A DNA stretch of 64,000 nucleotides from Pseudomonadota bacterium (GTDB lineage: Bacteria > Myxococcota > Myxococcia > Myxococcales > Myxococcaceae): positions 1 to 64,000 of the forward strand of contig JAFAAN010000019.1 of NCBI GenBank assembly GCA_023426545.1, written 5' to 3'. Shown piece after piece: positions 49,943-61,673 of this stretch (position 1 is its first letter; the number at the start of each line of letters is the position of its first letter). The notes under the pieces are model-generated. The model did not search any database and was not told the DNA's origin. It saw only the letters and a program-made list of their open reading frames with translations. Both the position numbers and the translations under genes were made by a program.

Positions 49943-50506
49943 CTACGCGCTGGTCTCTTCCTTCTGGGGGGCCTCGCCGGCGGCATCCCTGGCGCCGCCT
50001 CGGCGCTTCAGGGGGACGCGAAGCACGCCGGGGACACCTTCCGCCACGTCTCGCACGGGCACCACCGCGCCCACGGTGGTGTAGCGGATGGCGCCCGTCT
50101 GCGTGAAGGCGTGCTTGAGCGAGTAGGACTTCGCCCGGGGAAGGAACCACTCGCGCGCGGCCTTCAGGGGCACGACGTGCAGCTCCCCCTGCGAGAGGAA
50201 GACGTACACCAGCAGGTCCGCGCCGCTGTAGAGGAAGCAGCCGGGCGTGTCCTTCTCCAGGTTGGACACCAGCTCGAAGAAGTAGCGGCGGCGGGTGGCG
50301 TTGCGGTCGCCCTTCACCTCGATGCCGCGCACCTCTCCCGAGGGGAGCTCCCAGAGCAGGTCCACGCCGCGGTGCTGGAAGCGCGGGTCCAACTGCACGT
50401 CATGCACGCGCGAGCCCGGCTCCGTCTCCAACATCCACGCGCGGGCGTGCTGGACGGCGCGGTCGGCCGCGCTCTGCACGCCCCGCATGCTGAAGCTTCG
50501 TGCCAT
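49943..50506 (-). CDS. Hypothetical protein with PD-(D/E)xK-like motif
   Basis: A 187-residue protein. HRGVDLLWELPSGEVRGIEVKGD has Asp49 and Glu63-x-Lys65 with the strand spacing expected of the PD-(D/E)xK nuclease fold, in an early helix-strand-strand arrangement. YFFELVSNLEKDTPGCFLYSGADLLVYVFL follows as strand-helix. The Pro/Arg/Glu-rich C-terminus is probably disordered. A nuclease role is an inference from one motif. It starts 4 bp after the DUF4920 gene and is likely its operon partner. Confidence 0.7.
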   Translation of the reverse strand: MARSFSMRGVQSAADRAVQHARAWMLETEPGSRVHDVQLDPRFQHRGVDLLWELPSGEVRGIEVKGDRNATRRRYFFELVSNLEKDTPGCFLYSGADLLVYVFLSQGELHVVPLKAAREWFLPRAKSYSLKHAFTQTGAIRYTTVGAVVPVRDVAEGVPGVLRVPLKRRGGARDAAGEAPQKEETSA

Positions 50507-50510
50507 GTCG

Positions 50511-51083
50511 TCAGCGGCGCAGCTCGACGCCCGTGGCCACCAACTGCACCTCGCGCGGCTTCCCGTCGGCGCCGCGGGGGACGATGGCGCCTTCGGACTC
50601 GTAGTGCTGGGCGCGGCTCTCGCTCAGCTCGGCTACCTGCACCACGCCCTCCACGCGTGCCTGCGCGCCCGCGGAGTCCAGGGGAACGAAGAAGCCGTAG
50701 TCCTTGAACGTCACCCGCACGCCCGGGCCCTTGTCCTGGCCGTCCGCGGCCAGCTCCATCCAGCAGCCCTTGCGCTCACAGGCCTTGCGGACCCGTCCCT
50801 CGACGAGCACCGTCTTGCCGTCATGCGTCTGGGGCTTGGCCAGCACGTCCGCGAGCTTCACCGCCTTGGCGCCCTTGAGGGGCTCGCCGCGGGTGAGCTT
50901 CCAGCCCTCGTTCGCGGGAGACGCCGCGGAGGCTTCACCGGCCTTGGCCGAGGCCTGCGGCGCGGGCGGGTGGTGGCAGTCGGCCTCGGCGGCCTTGCCC
51001 GCCTTGGCGGAGGTCTTGTCACCCGCGAGGGCGACCAGGGGAACGGCGACCAGCAGCATCAGGGACGTGCGGAGCGTGTTCAT
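50511..51083 (-). CDS. DUF4920-family exported protein
   Basis: A 190-residue protein. MNTLRTSLMLLVAVPLVALAGDK is a signal peptide. A low-complexity Ala/Lys linker (residues 23-60) leads to a domain with VLVEGRVRKACERKGCWMELA, the Cys-x4-Cys-Trp-Met signature of DUF4920, and GFFVPLDSAGAQARVEGVVQVAE. The fold is OB-like in relatives; the function is unknown, though the Cys pair suggests redox or metal binding. The frame is open further upstream to 51212, which would bury the signal peptide. Confidence 0.8.
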   Translation of the reverse strand: MNTLRTSLMLLVAVPLVALAGDKTSAKAGKAAEADCHHPPAPQASAKAGEASAASPANEGWKLTRGEPLKGAKAVKLADVLAKPQTHDGKTVLVEGRVRKACERKGCWMELAADGQDKGPGVRVTFKDYGFFVPLDSAGAQARVEGVVQVAELSESRAQHYESEGAIVPRGADGKPREVQLVATGVELRR

Positions 51084-51165
51084 ACCCTGCCCGCTTAGCC
51101 AAAAGTCTTTGCGCCAGCAAGGCGACGCCCGTACTAAAGTCCGTCCACCCGCACACGCCGACGAG

Positions 51166-51603
51166 GTGCGCTTGAAGGTCATCATTCCTCCCCGCAACCG
51201 CCGTTTCGGCACCGTGGACGCGTTGGGGCTCGCCGGTGTCCTGGGGTTGCTCGTGGCGCGCTATGTCCCGGTGGCCCGCATCATCCCCTTCTGGGGCTGT
51301 GTGCTCCGTGAGCAGACGGGCTGGCCGTGTCTGGGGTGTGGCCTGACGCGCGTGGCGGACCGGGTGTCGCACTTCAACTTCGCCGGTGCATGGGAAGCCA
51401 ATCCCCTGGGGACGGTGGCGGCCCTCCTGTTCGCCCTGGCGGGGGTGGCCATGGTGCTGCACCTGGTGTTCGCGATGCCCATCCCCCAGGTCGAGCTGTC
51501 CCCCCGCGAGTGGAGCGTCCTGGGCGTCCTGGCGCCCATCATCATTCTCGTCAACTATGCCTACGTGGTGGTGAAGACGCGCTTCCCCCACCTCCTCCTG
51601 TAG
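51166..51603 (+). CDS. DUF2752-family membrane protein
   Basis: A 145-residue membrane protein. FWGCVLREQTGWPCLGCGLTRVADRV matches the DUF2752 signature (C.lR..TGlpCPgCGlTRa) with its conserved Cys. Three or four transmembrane helices are present (ALGLAGVLGLLVARYV, LGTVAALLFALAGVAMVLHLVF, VLGVLAPIIILVNYAYVVV). The function of the family is unknown. The start is GTG 51166 or TTG 51172; TAAAGT lies about 25 nt upstream. It is followed by plsY. Confidence 0.8.
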   Translation: MRLKVIIPPRNRRFGTVDALGLAGVLGLLVARYVPVARIIPFWGCVLREQTGWPCLGCGLTRVADRVSHFNFAGAWEANPLGTVAALLFALAGVAMVLHLVFAMPIPQVELSPREWSVLGVLAPIIILVNYAYVVVKTRFPHLLL

Positions 51604-51606
51604 CCT
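51601..51606 (+). promoter_or_regulatory. TAGCCT element overlapping the DUF2752 stop
   Basis: TAGCCT contains the DUF2752 stop codon (TAG) and lies 7 nt before the plsY GTG. It fits the TANNNT pattern but may be chance. Confidence 0.3.
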
Positions 51607-51613
51607 CTGCTTC

Positions 51614-52192
51614 GTGACCTCCGCGCTCGTCCTGCTGGGCTACCTCGCCGGCTCCATTCCCTTCGGTGTGTTGCTGACGCGGTGGCTGCGTGGCGTGGAC
51701 GTGCGAAAGGGGGGCAGTGGCAACATCGGCGCCACCAACGTCACGCGCGTCGCGGGCAAGAAGCTGGGCGCGGTGGTGCTGCTGCTGGACGCGCTCAAGG
51801 GGGCGCTGCCGGTGATGCTGGCGGTGCGGTGGGTGCCGGACGCGCCCGTCGTGCACGTGGCGGTGGGCCTGGCCGCGGTGCTGGGGCACATCTTCCCGGT
51901 GTGGTTGAAGCTCCAGGGCGGCAAGGGCGTGGCCACCGCGCTGGGCGTGCTGCTCGTGCTGGTGCCGCAGGCGGCGCTCGCGGGCGCGGTGATGTACGTC
52001 GCCGTGTTCGCCATCGGGCGGGTGAGCTCTCTGGGCTCGCTGGCGGCGGGCGCCACGGCGGTCGGCACGTCGGCGCTCACCGCCCGGGCCACGGAGTACG
52101 CGGGCCTCTCAGCCCTCCTCTTCGCCCTCATGCTGTGGACGCACCGGGGCAACATTGGCCGGCTCGCGCGGCGCACCGAGCGGCGCTTCTGA
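51614..52192 (+). CDS. plsY: Glycerol-3-phosphate acyltransferase PlsY
   Basis: A 192-residue integral membrane enzyme that acylates glycerol-3-phosphate from acyl-phosphate to make lysophosphatidic acid. GSIPFGVLLTRW, RKGGSGNIGATNVTRVAG and WLKLQGGKGVATALG are the three PlsY signature loops, all intact. About five transmembrane helices are present. GTG start at 51614. The last 84 bp overlap the 3' end of the facing RlmL-like gene. Confidence 0.94.
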   Translation: MTSALVLLGYLAGSIPFGVLLTRWLRGVDVRKGGSGNIGATNVTRVAGKKLGAVVLLLDALKGALPVMLAVRWVPDAPVVHVAVGLAAVLGHIFPVWLKLQGGKGVATALGVLLVLVPQAALAGAVMYVAVFAIGRVSSLGSLAAGATAVGTSALTARATEYAGLSALLFALMLWTHRGNIGRLARRTERRF

Positions 52193-53365
52193 GCTGTCTT
52201 CGGTGGCGCCGCGGGCGCTGCCACCATCCACGGGCCGGTAGCCCAGCAGCGTGCAGGGGATGGGGCCGTTCCAGAGGTCCCGCTTCGCGGAGGGGCGGGC
52301 GTGGAAGGCGCTCTCGAAGGCGGGGTTGCCGCAGAGCACCCACACGCGCCAGCCCGGCGGACGCAGCGAGTCGCCCAGCTTGAAGTAGAAGCTCTTCATG
52401 CCCTTCTGGCCGCCCGTGCCGAGCCGGTCTCCATAGGGCGGGTTGGTGATGAGCAGCCCACCGGGGCCCGGCAGCGGCGGCAGCCGGGTCGCGTCGCCCT
52501 CGGCGAGCTGGATTTCCTCCGACAGCCGCGCGGCCCGGACGTTGCGGCTCGCGGCCTCCAGCGCCTCCGGGTCCTTGTCGAAGCCAAGCAGGGGGACTTC
52601 CACCTTGCGCTCGTTGCGGCGGGCGTCCGCGCGCAGGTCCGCGAGCAGCTCGCGCGCCCGCGAGCCCAGCTCTGGCCAGCGCTCCACGGCGAAGTCCCGG
52701 TTCAGGCCGGGCGCCCGGCGCCGGGCGATGAGACCCGCTTCGATGAGGAGCGTGCCGGAGCCGCACATCGGGTCCACCAGCGCCTCCGTGCCGGTGTAGT
52801 TCGCGGCGCGCAGCACCGCCGCGGCGAGCGTCTCCTTCAGCGGCGCGGGCGTGGGGCGCACGCGGTAGCCCCGCCGGTGCAGCGGCTCGCCGCACAAGTC
52901 GAGGGACAGTGACAGTGTGTCGCGCGAGAGGTGCGCCACCACGCGGACGTCCGGGTCGCGCGTGTTCACGTCCGGCCGGGCGCCTTGCGTGTCGCGGAGG
53001 CGGTCGACGATGGCGTCCTTCACCTTGAGGGCCACGAAGCCCGAGTGGCTGTGCTCGCTGTCCTTCAGCGTGGCATCCACGGCGAAGGTGTGCTCGGGCG
53101 TGAGGTGCTCCTCCCAGGGGATGCTGGCCGCGGCCTCATAGAGGCCCTCGGCGCCGTGCGCCTCGAAGGCGCCCAGCGGGTAGAGCACGCGCATGGCGAT
53201 GCGGGACCAGAGCGCCACCCGGAGCGCCTCGTCGAGCGTGGCCATGAAGCGGACGCCGCCGCGGTCCTGGCGGATGCGGCGGGCGCCGAGCTCCTTCAGC
53301 TCATCGGCCAGGAGGTCCTCGGTTCCGCGGGCAGTGGTGGCGAAGAGGGCAATGCGTTCAGCCAT
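52109..53365 (-). CDS. THUMP-domain rRNA (guanine-N2) methyltransferase, RlmL-like
   Basis: A 418-residue protein. FATTARGTEDLLADELKELGA starts the N-terminal ferredoxin-like/THUMP region that binds RNA. The Rossmann methyltransferase domain has DPMCGSGTLLIEA (SAM binding) and the catalytic NPPYGDRLG motif of N-methyltransferases acting on an amino group. This matches the RlmL N-terminal half (m2G2445 of 23S rRNA in E. coli), without the RlmK half. The C-terminal 40 residues are low-complexity and overlap plsY on the other strand by 84 bp. Confidence 0.9.
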   Translation of the reverse strand: MAERIALFATTARGTEDLLADELKELGARRIRQDRGGVRFMATLDEALRVALWSRIAMRVLYPLGAFEAHGAEGLYEAAASIPWEEHLTPEHTFAVDATLKDSEHSHSGFVALKVKDAIVDRLRDTQGARPDVNTRDPDVRVVAHLSRDTLSLSLDLCGEPLHRRGYRVRPTPAPLKETLAAAVLRAANYTGTEALVDPMCGSGTLLIEAGLIARRRAPGLNRDFAVERWPELGSRARELLADLRADARRNERKVEVPLLGFDKDPEALEAASRNVRAARLSEEIQLAEGDATRLPPLPGPGGLLITNPPYGDRLGTGGQKGMKSFYFKLGDSLRPPGWRVWVLCGNPAFESAFHARPSAKRDLWNGPIPCTLLGYRPVDGGSARGATEDSSEAPLGAPREPANVAPVRPQHEGEEEG

Positions 53366-53749
53366 GGGACACCGCCCATAGACGACGCGGGGCCGCTTGG
53401 GAACCGGCATCGCGTTTCATGTGCCCACCCCCTCGTCGGGGGCGAAGGTGGCGTCCTCCTGCCCGGCGCCCGTCTCCCAGGCCCGCCGGAAGTCCTTGGG
53501 CTGACAAGTGGCCCGCTCGAAGGCGCGAAGCACCTTCCAGCTCGGAGAAGCCGGGACCGCCAGCCACCGCCGGAGGGCGGGCCTGGATGCGGTCAGCCTC
53601 CTCGGGCGCTGGGCGGGCGACGGGCATGTGTGGGCCTCGCTTGAAAACAGTGAGGGCGTCCGGGCTGAGCCAGGACGCCCCCGTGAAGTGGAACCGCCAG
53701 GGCCGCCGTCTCCCATCCCAGGTGGGGGAGCCCGGCGGCGGCGCGGGCC
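53366..53749. other. 384-bp gap without a supported gene
   Basis: Between the RlmL-like gene and the end of ftsK. It contains the ftsK terminator and short minus-strand open frames (such as 53417-53716) that run through it, so they are not supported as genes. Confidence 0.5.
53654..53680 (-). terminator. Terminator after ftsK
   Basis: GGGCGTCC (53654-53661) and GGACGCCC (53673-53680) form an 8-bp stem with an 11-nt loop; reading on the minus strand a TGTTTTC tract follows. Confidence 0.6.
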
Positions 53750-56700
53750 TTACATCGCCCCGGCGCCAGGCATATCGCCCAGGCCCCGGATGAGCACCTC
53801 GCGGGGCTTGGCACCATCGGCGGGGCCCACCACGCCGTCGCGCTCCATCCGCTCAATCATGCGGGCCGCGCGGTTGTAGCCGATGCGCATCTTGCGCTGG
53901 AGCATGGAGATGGAGACGGCGCGCATCTCGCTGACCGTGGCGAGCGCCTGGTCGTACAGCTCGTCGGACAGCTCGTCCTCCTCGCCGCCACCTTCGACGT
54001 CCTCGTCGCGCGGCTTGAGGATGGACTCGTCGTAGACGGGCTTGCCCTGGGCCTTGAGGTGGTCCACCGCCTTCTTGATTTCGTTCTCCGACACGAAGGC
54101 GCCGTGAACGCGCTGCAGGTGCGCGCTGGTGGGCGGCATGATGAGCATGTCGCCCATGCCGAGCAGGGCCTCGGCGCCCACCGTGCCCAGAATCGTCATC
54201 GAGTCCGGCTTCGAGCGCAGCATGAAGCTGACGCGCGTGGGGAAGTTGGCCTTGATGACGCCGGTGACGACGTCCGTGGACGGGCGCTGCGTGGCGACCA
54301 TCAGGTGGATGCCGGCGGCGCGGGCCATCTGCGCCAGGCGGGCCACGTAGGTCTCCACCTCGCGGCTGGCCACCATCATCAGGTCGGCGAGCTCGTCGAT
54401 GATGACCACGATGTAGGGCAGCTTCTGGAGCTGCTTCTTCTCCGGCGTGGCCGCTTCGCTGGCCTCCAGCGCCTCGGTGTCCTCGGCCTCCGCCTCCACC
54501 TCGGGCGTCTCGGGGACCTCCTCGGACGCCTGCGCGTCGAGCACGTCGTCCTCGTCGTCCCTAGGCGCCGCGACGCCCAGGCTCTCGCCTCCCGCGGGCA
54601 TGGAGGACCTGGGGCTCTCCCCGTCGAGCACCAGCACGTTCTTCGGCCTGGCCTTCTTCTTCGGCGGCTCGGAGACGTTCTTCACCTCCACCGCGGTGCT
54701 CTCCACCAGCTTGTTGAAGCCGGCGATGTTGCGCACGCCTGCCTCGGACAGCAGCTGGTAGCGGCGCTCCATCTCCTCCACGGCCCAGCGCAGCGCGAGC
54801 GCGGCCTTCTTCGGGTCCGTCACCACGGGCAGCAGCAGGTGGGGGATGCCCTCGTAGACGGAGAGCTCCAGCATCTTCGGGTCCACCATGATGAAGCGGA
54901 CCTCCTCGGGCGTGGCCTTGAGGAGGATGCTCATGATCATGGAGTTCACCGCCACCGACTTACCGGAGCCGGTGGTGCCGGCGATGAGCAGGTGGGGCGC
55001 CTTGGCCAGGTCGAGGACGTACGGCATGCCCTCGATGTCCTTGCCCACGCACATGGTCAGCTTGCTGGCGCCCTTCATGAAGGCGTCCTGCTCGGCGATT
55101 TCCTTGAGGTAGACCGTCTCGCGGTCCTTGTTCGGCACCTCGATGCCGACCACTCCCTTGCCGGGGATGGGGGCGACGATGCGCACACGCATGGCTTCCA
55201 TCGCCATGGCGAGGTCATCCGCGAGCGCGGCAATCTTGCTCACCTTGATGCCGGGCCCCGGGAGGAACTCGTACATGGTGACGACGGGGCCGGGGCGAAT
55301 CTCCACCACCTCGCCAACGATGCCGAAGTCCGCCAGCTTCGCGCGCAGCTTCTCCGCCGTGGACAGGTACACGTCCTTGTCCAGCGCGGAGCGCTCCTTC
55401 GTGTCGCACTCGAGCACGTCGAGCGGCGGCAGCGAGAAGCTCTTGCGGTCGCCCACGAACTCGAACTGGTCCTGGGTCCGCTTGGCGGTGGGCTTGGGCG
55501 GGGCCTTGGGCTCCACGATGAGCGGCATGCGCGCCAGCGCGGACTGCGTCGCCGGGGCGGCCTCGGCCGGGCTGGCGGCGGCAGGAGCAGGCGCCTGGGC
55601 CACCGGGGCCACGAGGGCGGGCACGGCGGGCTCGGGCTCCGAGGTGTCGGCCACGGAGGGGGTGGGGCCCGTGACGATGTTTGGCTTGCGGCGCGAGCGC
55701 GGCGGCTCGGACGCCTCGGTGTCCTCGGCGGCCACGGGGTGTGGCGTGGGAGCGAGGAAGGACGCGGCCCAGGCCGGGTCGGCCCCCGGTGCCGGGCGCT
55801 TCTCCACCTTCGCGGGCGCCTTCTCCGGCAGGGCCAGCACGGGGGCCGGGACGGGCGGCAGGGACTCGGACTCGCTGGCCAGCAGCTTCTTCTCCAGCTT
55901 CTCCGCCTTCTCGCGCTCGCGGGTCTCCTTGAGGGCCAGCTTGGCGGCGGCCGCCTGCTCCTTCTCCTGCTGCTTCGCCAGCCGGAAGGCCTCCTCGGCC
56001 ATGGCCTCGGCCTCCGCGGCCTCGGCCTCTTCGGCCAGGCGCTCGGCCTCGGCGAGCTCCTCCTCGTCCGCTTCGAGCTGGGCGAGGAACGCGGCCTCCT
56101 CCAGCTTCTCCTGGGCCACGCGCTCCTGCCGCTCCTTGTAGGCGACCTTCTGTGCTTCCCAGAAGGTGTTTGCGGACTCCTGGAAGCGGCGGCCCAGCAC
56201 GCACAGCCCGGCCCAGGCCAGCGAGCACAGCTTGATGAAGGTGTACTGGGTGCCGACGATGAGGGCGGCGGCGCTGATGGCCGTCACCAGGATGACGGTG
56301 CCCACGGTGGAGAACAGGCCGGCCATGAGGCCGCCCAGGCTGGCGCCCAGCGCGCCTCCTGGCGGATGGGCCCAGCCCTTGTCTCCGGCGAACATGAGCT
56401 GCGCCAGCACGGACACGCTGACGGTCAGCAGCGCGAGGCTGATGATTTGAGGCCCGCGCTTGCGGTCGCGGCTGCCCACGAAGAGCACCATGGCCGTGTA
56501 GAGGCCACCCACGGGGATGAGGTAGGCGCACACGCCCAGCAGGCCGCGCAGGGACTCGGCGATGAGGTGCCCCATGGGGCCCACCGCGTTGTTGAAGCCC
56601 GGGCCCACCCGGTCCTTCGCATCGAAGGTGGCGACCGCCAGCAGGGCAATCAGCGACGCGGCCAGGATGAATACGCCGGTGATGGCGCGGGTGGTCACAT

Positions 56701-56809
56701 CGCCGCCCTTGCCGGCCTTCATCCGCTTGTCCGCCAGCGCCCTGCGGCGCGTCGCGATTTCCTGCCGGGACAGGACCGCCTTCTCCGCCCGACCCTTCTT
56801 CGCCGTCAT
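53750..56809 (-). CDS. ftsK: DNA translocase FtsK
   Basis: A 1019-residue hexameric motor that pumps the chromosome terminus through the septum. Four N-terminal membrane segments lie in residues 40-200, followed by a Glu/Ala/Lys-rich coiled linker (about 235-400) and a Pro/Ala disordered region. The motor has Walker A GTTGSGKS (about 611-618) and Walker B VVIIDELADLMM (about 800), and the C-terminal gamma winged helix (SISMLQRKMRIGYNRAARMIERME) reads KOPS-type sites. Residues about 700-790, between NIAGFNKLVES and LPYIVV, are an acidic low-complexity insert longer than in E. coli. AGAGGGAAG precedes the ATG. Confidence 0.94.
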   Translation of the reverse strand: MTAKKGRAEKAVLSRQEIATRRRALADKRMKAGKGGDVTTRAITGVFILAASLIALLAVATFDAKDRVGPGFNNAVGPMGHLIAESLRGLLGVCAYLIPVGGLYTAMVLFVGSRDRKRGPQIISLALLTVSVSVLAQLMFAGDKGWAHPPGGALGASLGGLMAGLFSTVGTVILVTAISAAALIVGTQYTFIKLCSLAWAGLCVLGRRFQESANTFWEAQKVAYKERQERVAQEKLEEAAFLAQLEADEEELAEAERLAEEAEAAEAEAMAEEAFRLAKQQEKEQAAAAKLALKETREREKAEKLEKKLLASESESLPPVPAPVLALPEKAPAKVEKRPAPGADPAWAASFLAPTPHPVAAEDTEASEPPRSRRKPNIVTGPTPSVADTSEPEPAVPALVAPVAQAPAPAAASPAEAAPATQSALARMPLIVEPKAPPKPTAKRTQDQFEFVGDRKSFSLPPLDVLECDTKERSALDKDVYLSTAEKLRAKLADFGIVGEVVEIRPGPVVTMYEFLPGPGIKVSKIAALADDLAMAMEAMRVRIVAPIPGKGVVGIEVPNKDRETVYLKEIAEQDAFMKGASKLTMCVGKDIEGMPYVLDLAKAPHLLIAGTTGSGKSVAVNSMIMSILLKATPEEVRFIMVDPKMLELSVYEGIPHLLLPVVTDPKKAALALRWAVEEMERRYQLLSEAGVRNIAGFNKLVESTAVEVKNVSEPPKKKARPKNVLVLDGESPRSSMPAGGESLGVAAPRDDEDDVLDAQASEEVPETPEVEAEAEDTEALEASEAATPEKKQLQKLPYIVVIIDELADLMMVASREVETYVARLAQMARAAGIHLMVATQRPSTDVVTGVIKANFPTRVSFMLRSKPDSMTILGTVGAEALLGMGDMLIMPPTSAHLQRVHGAFVSENEIKKAVDHLKAQGKPVYDESILKPRDEDVEGGGEEDELSDELYDQALATVSEMRAVSISMLQRKMRIGYNRAARMIERMERDGVVGPADGAKPREVLIRGLGDMPGAGAM

Positions 56810-57024
56810 GTCCGTCTTCCCTCTGCGCGTCTCAGCCGCGTAGCGGGCTGTAGCAATGCCCGCAGCGAGTGTAGGGAGGGAGGGGGACCGGTCAATTTTC
56901 CAGCCCTGGACGGGGGACCTACATTTCGGCCGCGGCACCTCCCGGAGGGGGTATGGTGCCGACCAACATCGCCGCCCGGACGCGCGCGACGCGCGGCGGC
57001 GGGACTTCGTGGAGGAACAACACA

Positions 57025-57360
57025 ATGGCCGACGCCCGAACCGACAAGCCGTCATCCACCGAGGAGGAGTACTTCGCCCGGGAGGAGATTGAGATGAAGC
57101 GCAAGCTGGCCCTGGAGCAGGCCGCGGAGAAGGCCGCCAAGCAGCGTGAGGAGCTGAAGCAGCTCCACTGGATGAAGTGCCCCAAGTGCGGCATGGACCT
57201 GCAGACGCTGAAGCAGGGCAACGTCGAAATCGAGACCTGCTTCAACTGCCACGGCATCTTCCTGGACGCGGGGGAGCTGGACCAGCTCGTCGCCCAGCAC
57301 GGCCATGAGGGCAGCGGCAAGGTGATGGGCGCCATCCTCAACCTCTTCAAGAAGAAGTAG
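57025..57360 (+). CDS. zf-TFIIB-type zinc-ribbon protein
   Basis: A 111-residue protein. An N-terminal helical Lys/Glu/Ala region (about residues 14-48) is followed by CPKCGMDLQTLKQGNVEIETCFNCHG, a CxxC...CxxC zinc ribbon of the zf-TFIIB family, and IFLDAGELDQLVAQHG. Small proteins of this type are of unknown function. GGAGGAAC at 6-nt spacing sets the ATG at 57025. It leads directly into gatC (5 bp), so it belongs to the gatCAB transcription unit. Confidence 0.85.
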   Translation: MADARTDKPSSTEEEYFAREEIEMKRKLALEQAAEKAAKQREELKQLHWMKCPKCGMDLQTLKQGNVEIETCFNCHGIFLDAGELDQLVAQHGHEGSGKVMGAILNLFKKK

Positions 57361-57365
57361 GCCCC

Positions 57366-57653
57366 ATGGCCCTCACGCTCGAGCAGGTGCGCCACGTGGC
57401 CACGCTGGCCCGGCTGTCGCTGACTCCGGACGAGGAGCAGCGGTTCACCACGCAGCTGTCCGCGGTGCTGGACGCGGTGGAGCAGCTCCAGGCGCTCGAC
57501 GTGGAGGCCGTGGAGCCCACCTCCCACGCCACGCTCACGTCCTCACGGCTCCGCGAGGACGTGACGCGGCCCTCGTTGCCGCCAGAGAAGTCCCTGGCCA
57601 ACGCGCCGGCGAAGTCGGGCACTTCGTTCGCCGTGCCGCGAATCATCGAGTAG
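57366..57653 (+). CDS. gatC: Asp-tRNA(Asn)/Glu-tRNA(Gln) amidotransferase subunit C
   Basis: A 95-residue linker subunit of the GatCAB complex. VRHVATLARLSLTPDEEQRFTTQLSAVLDAVEQLQALD is the conserved helical hairpin, and RLREDVTRPSL and FAVPRIIE the extended tail that wraps GatA. The complex converts misacylated Glu-tRNA(Gln) or Asp-tRNA(Asn) to the amide form. It begins 5 bp after the zinc-ribbon gene and 18 bp before gatA. Confidence 0.95.
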   Translation: MALTLEQVRHVATLARLSLTPDEEQRFTTQLSAVLDAVEQLQALDVEAVEPTSHATLTSSRLREDVTRPSLPPEKSLANAPAKSGTSFAVPRIIE

Positions 57654-57671
57654 CCCCGGAGGCCCCACGCC

Positions 57672-59132
<1,461 letters not shown>

Positions 59133-59166
59133 GGGCGCCCCGAGCGCACGCACTGGTGACACCGCC

Positions 59167-60602
<1,436 letters not shown>

Positions 60603-60606
<4 letters not shown>

Positions 60607-61667
60607 CGCGGGGCGGGCGTCACCGCGGGGACGGTGACGTGTACCACGTCGTCCTCTTGTAGCGTCCGGGCCTGGGCGAGCACTCGCACCTCGCCCCGCG
60701 TCGTGCGCTCCAGGATGTGCGAGGGCGCCTCGAAGTCGGCGTCGAGCGGGCCGCCCGCGAGGTGCGAGGCCACGACGTAGCGCACGTGCTCGAACGTACC
60801 GAGCTGGGCCGCGAGGCCCTCATCGCGGCACTGCTCGCCAGGGCACTGGGACGACCCTTCCGCGCTGAACGCCCAGGATGCATCCCAAGGCCAGGGATGC
60901 GCGGAGGGATGCGCGAGGATGTCCACGCCCAGCGCGTCGAGGTACTGCGCGCAGGGGACGAACCAGGGCTCCTTGTCGGTGAGGGGCTTGCGGGAGCCGT
61001 CGTAGCCGATGAGCGTCCCCAGCTTGCCGAAGGGCGTTTGCAGTACGGGCAGCTCCTCTGGGCGGCCAGGACTGAGGTGAAGCACGTCCTCCCGCCCGGG
61101 CACCAGGTTCACCTTCCGCGCAAGGGCCACGCAGCGCCCCTCGGGCGAGAAGGTGTAGCTGGTGTTGTAGGTGCGCGCGCCAGCGGGCTCGAAGCCGGGC
61201 GTGTCCTGGCTTCTTCGTCCAGCGGGCAGCAGCGCGCTGCCAGCCACCACCCACAGGCCGAAGTCCCGGGCGATGCCGGAGAAGGTCTCCCACAGAGTCC
61301 TGTGGATGCGGGGCGAGCGCGCGGCATACAGACACTCCCGCAGCGTCGGCGGATGGTGGGCCTGCCACATCTTCCAGACGCCCCAGGCCTCGGCGAGGAG
61401 CAGGCGATTCCAGGTGCCCTGGAGCGTCTTGCCGCGGCGCACCTGGGAGACATGGCCCATGAAGAGCAGGGGCCAGCCCACCGACTCCGGCCACACCACG
61501 AGGGCGGGGTGGCAGGGCTGCCCCGACGCATCCCGGGCACGCAGGGCGTCCACCCGGGCCGCCAGCGCCCGGTGTCTCGCGGCGAAGGTGGCGGGCGAGG
61601 TGTAGTCCTCCAGCGCGATGCGGGGCTGGACGGCGAACAGCTCGACGCGGTCGATGGCGTTCGGCAC
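60603..61667 (-). CDS. Nitrilase-fold protein lacking the catalytic Cys (likely pseudoenzyme)
   Basis: A 354-residue carbon-nitrogen-hydrolase-fold protein. Glu61 (LVVWPES) and Lys185 (ARKVNLVPG) of the Glu-Lys-Cys triad are in place, but the expected Cys in the G-x-L-I-C-Y-D strand is Gly221 (LGTLIGYDG; codon GGC at 61005-61007, one base from TGC). Hydrolysis by the usual mechanism is therefore not expected; a binding, scaffolding or regulatory role is possible. GTG start at 61667, 6 bp after the stop of the 2OG-oxygenase gene, so the two form an operon. It overlaps gatB tail to tail. Confidence 0.8.
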
Positions 61668-61673
61668 GAGACG

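Noticed and set aside
53417..53716. 99-residue minus-strand frame downstream of ftsK
   Set aside because: It runs through the ftsK terminator hairpin and has no Shine-Dalgarno or TANNNT at the right distance.
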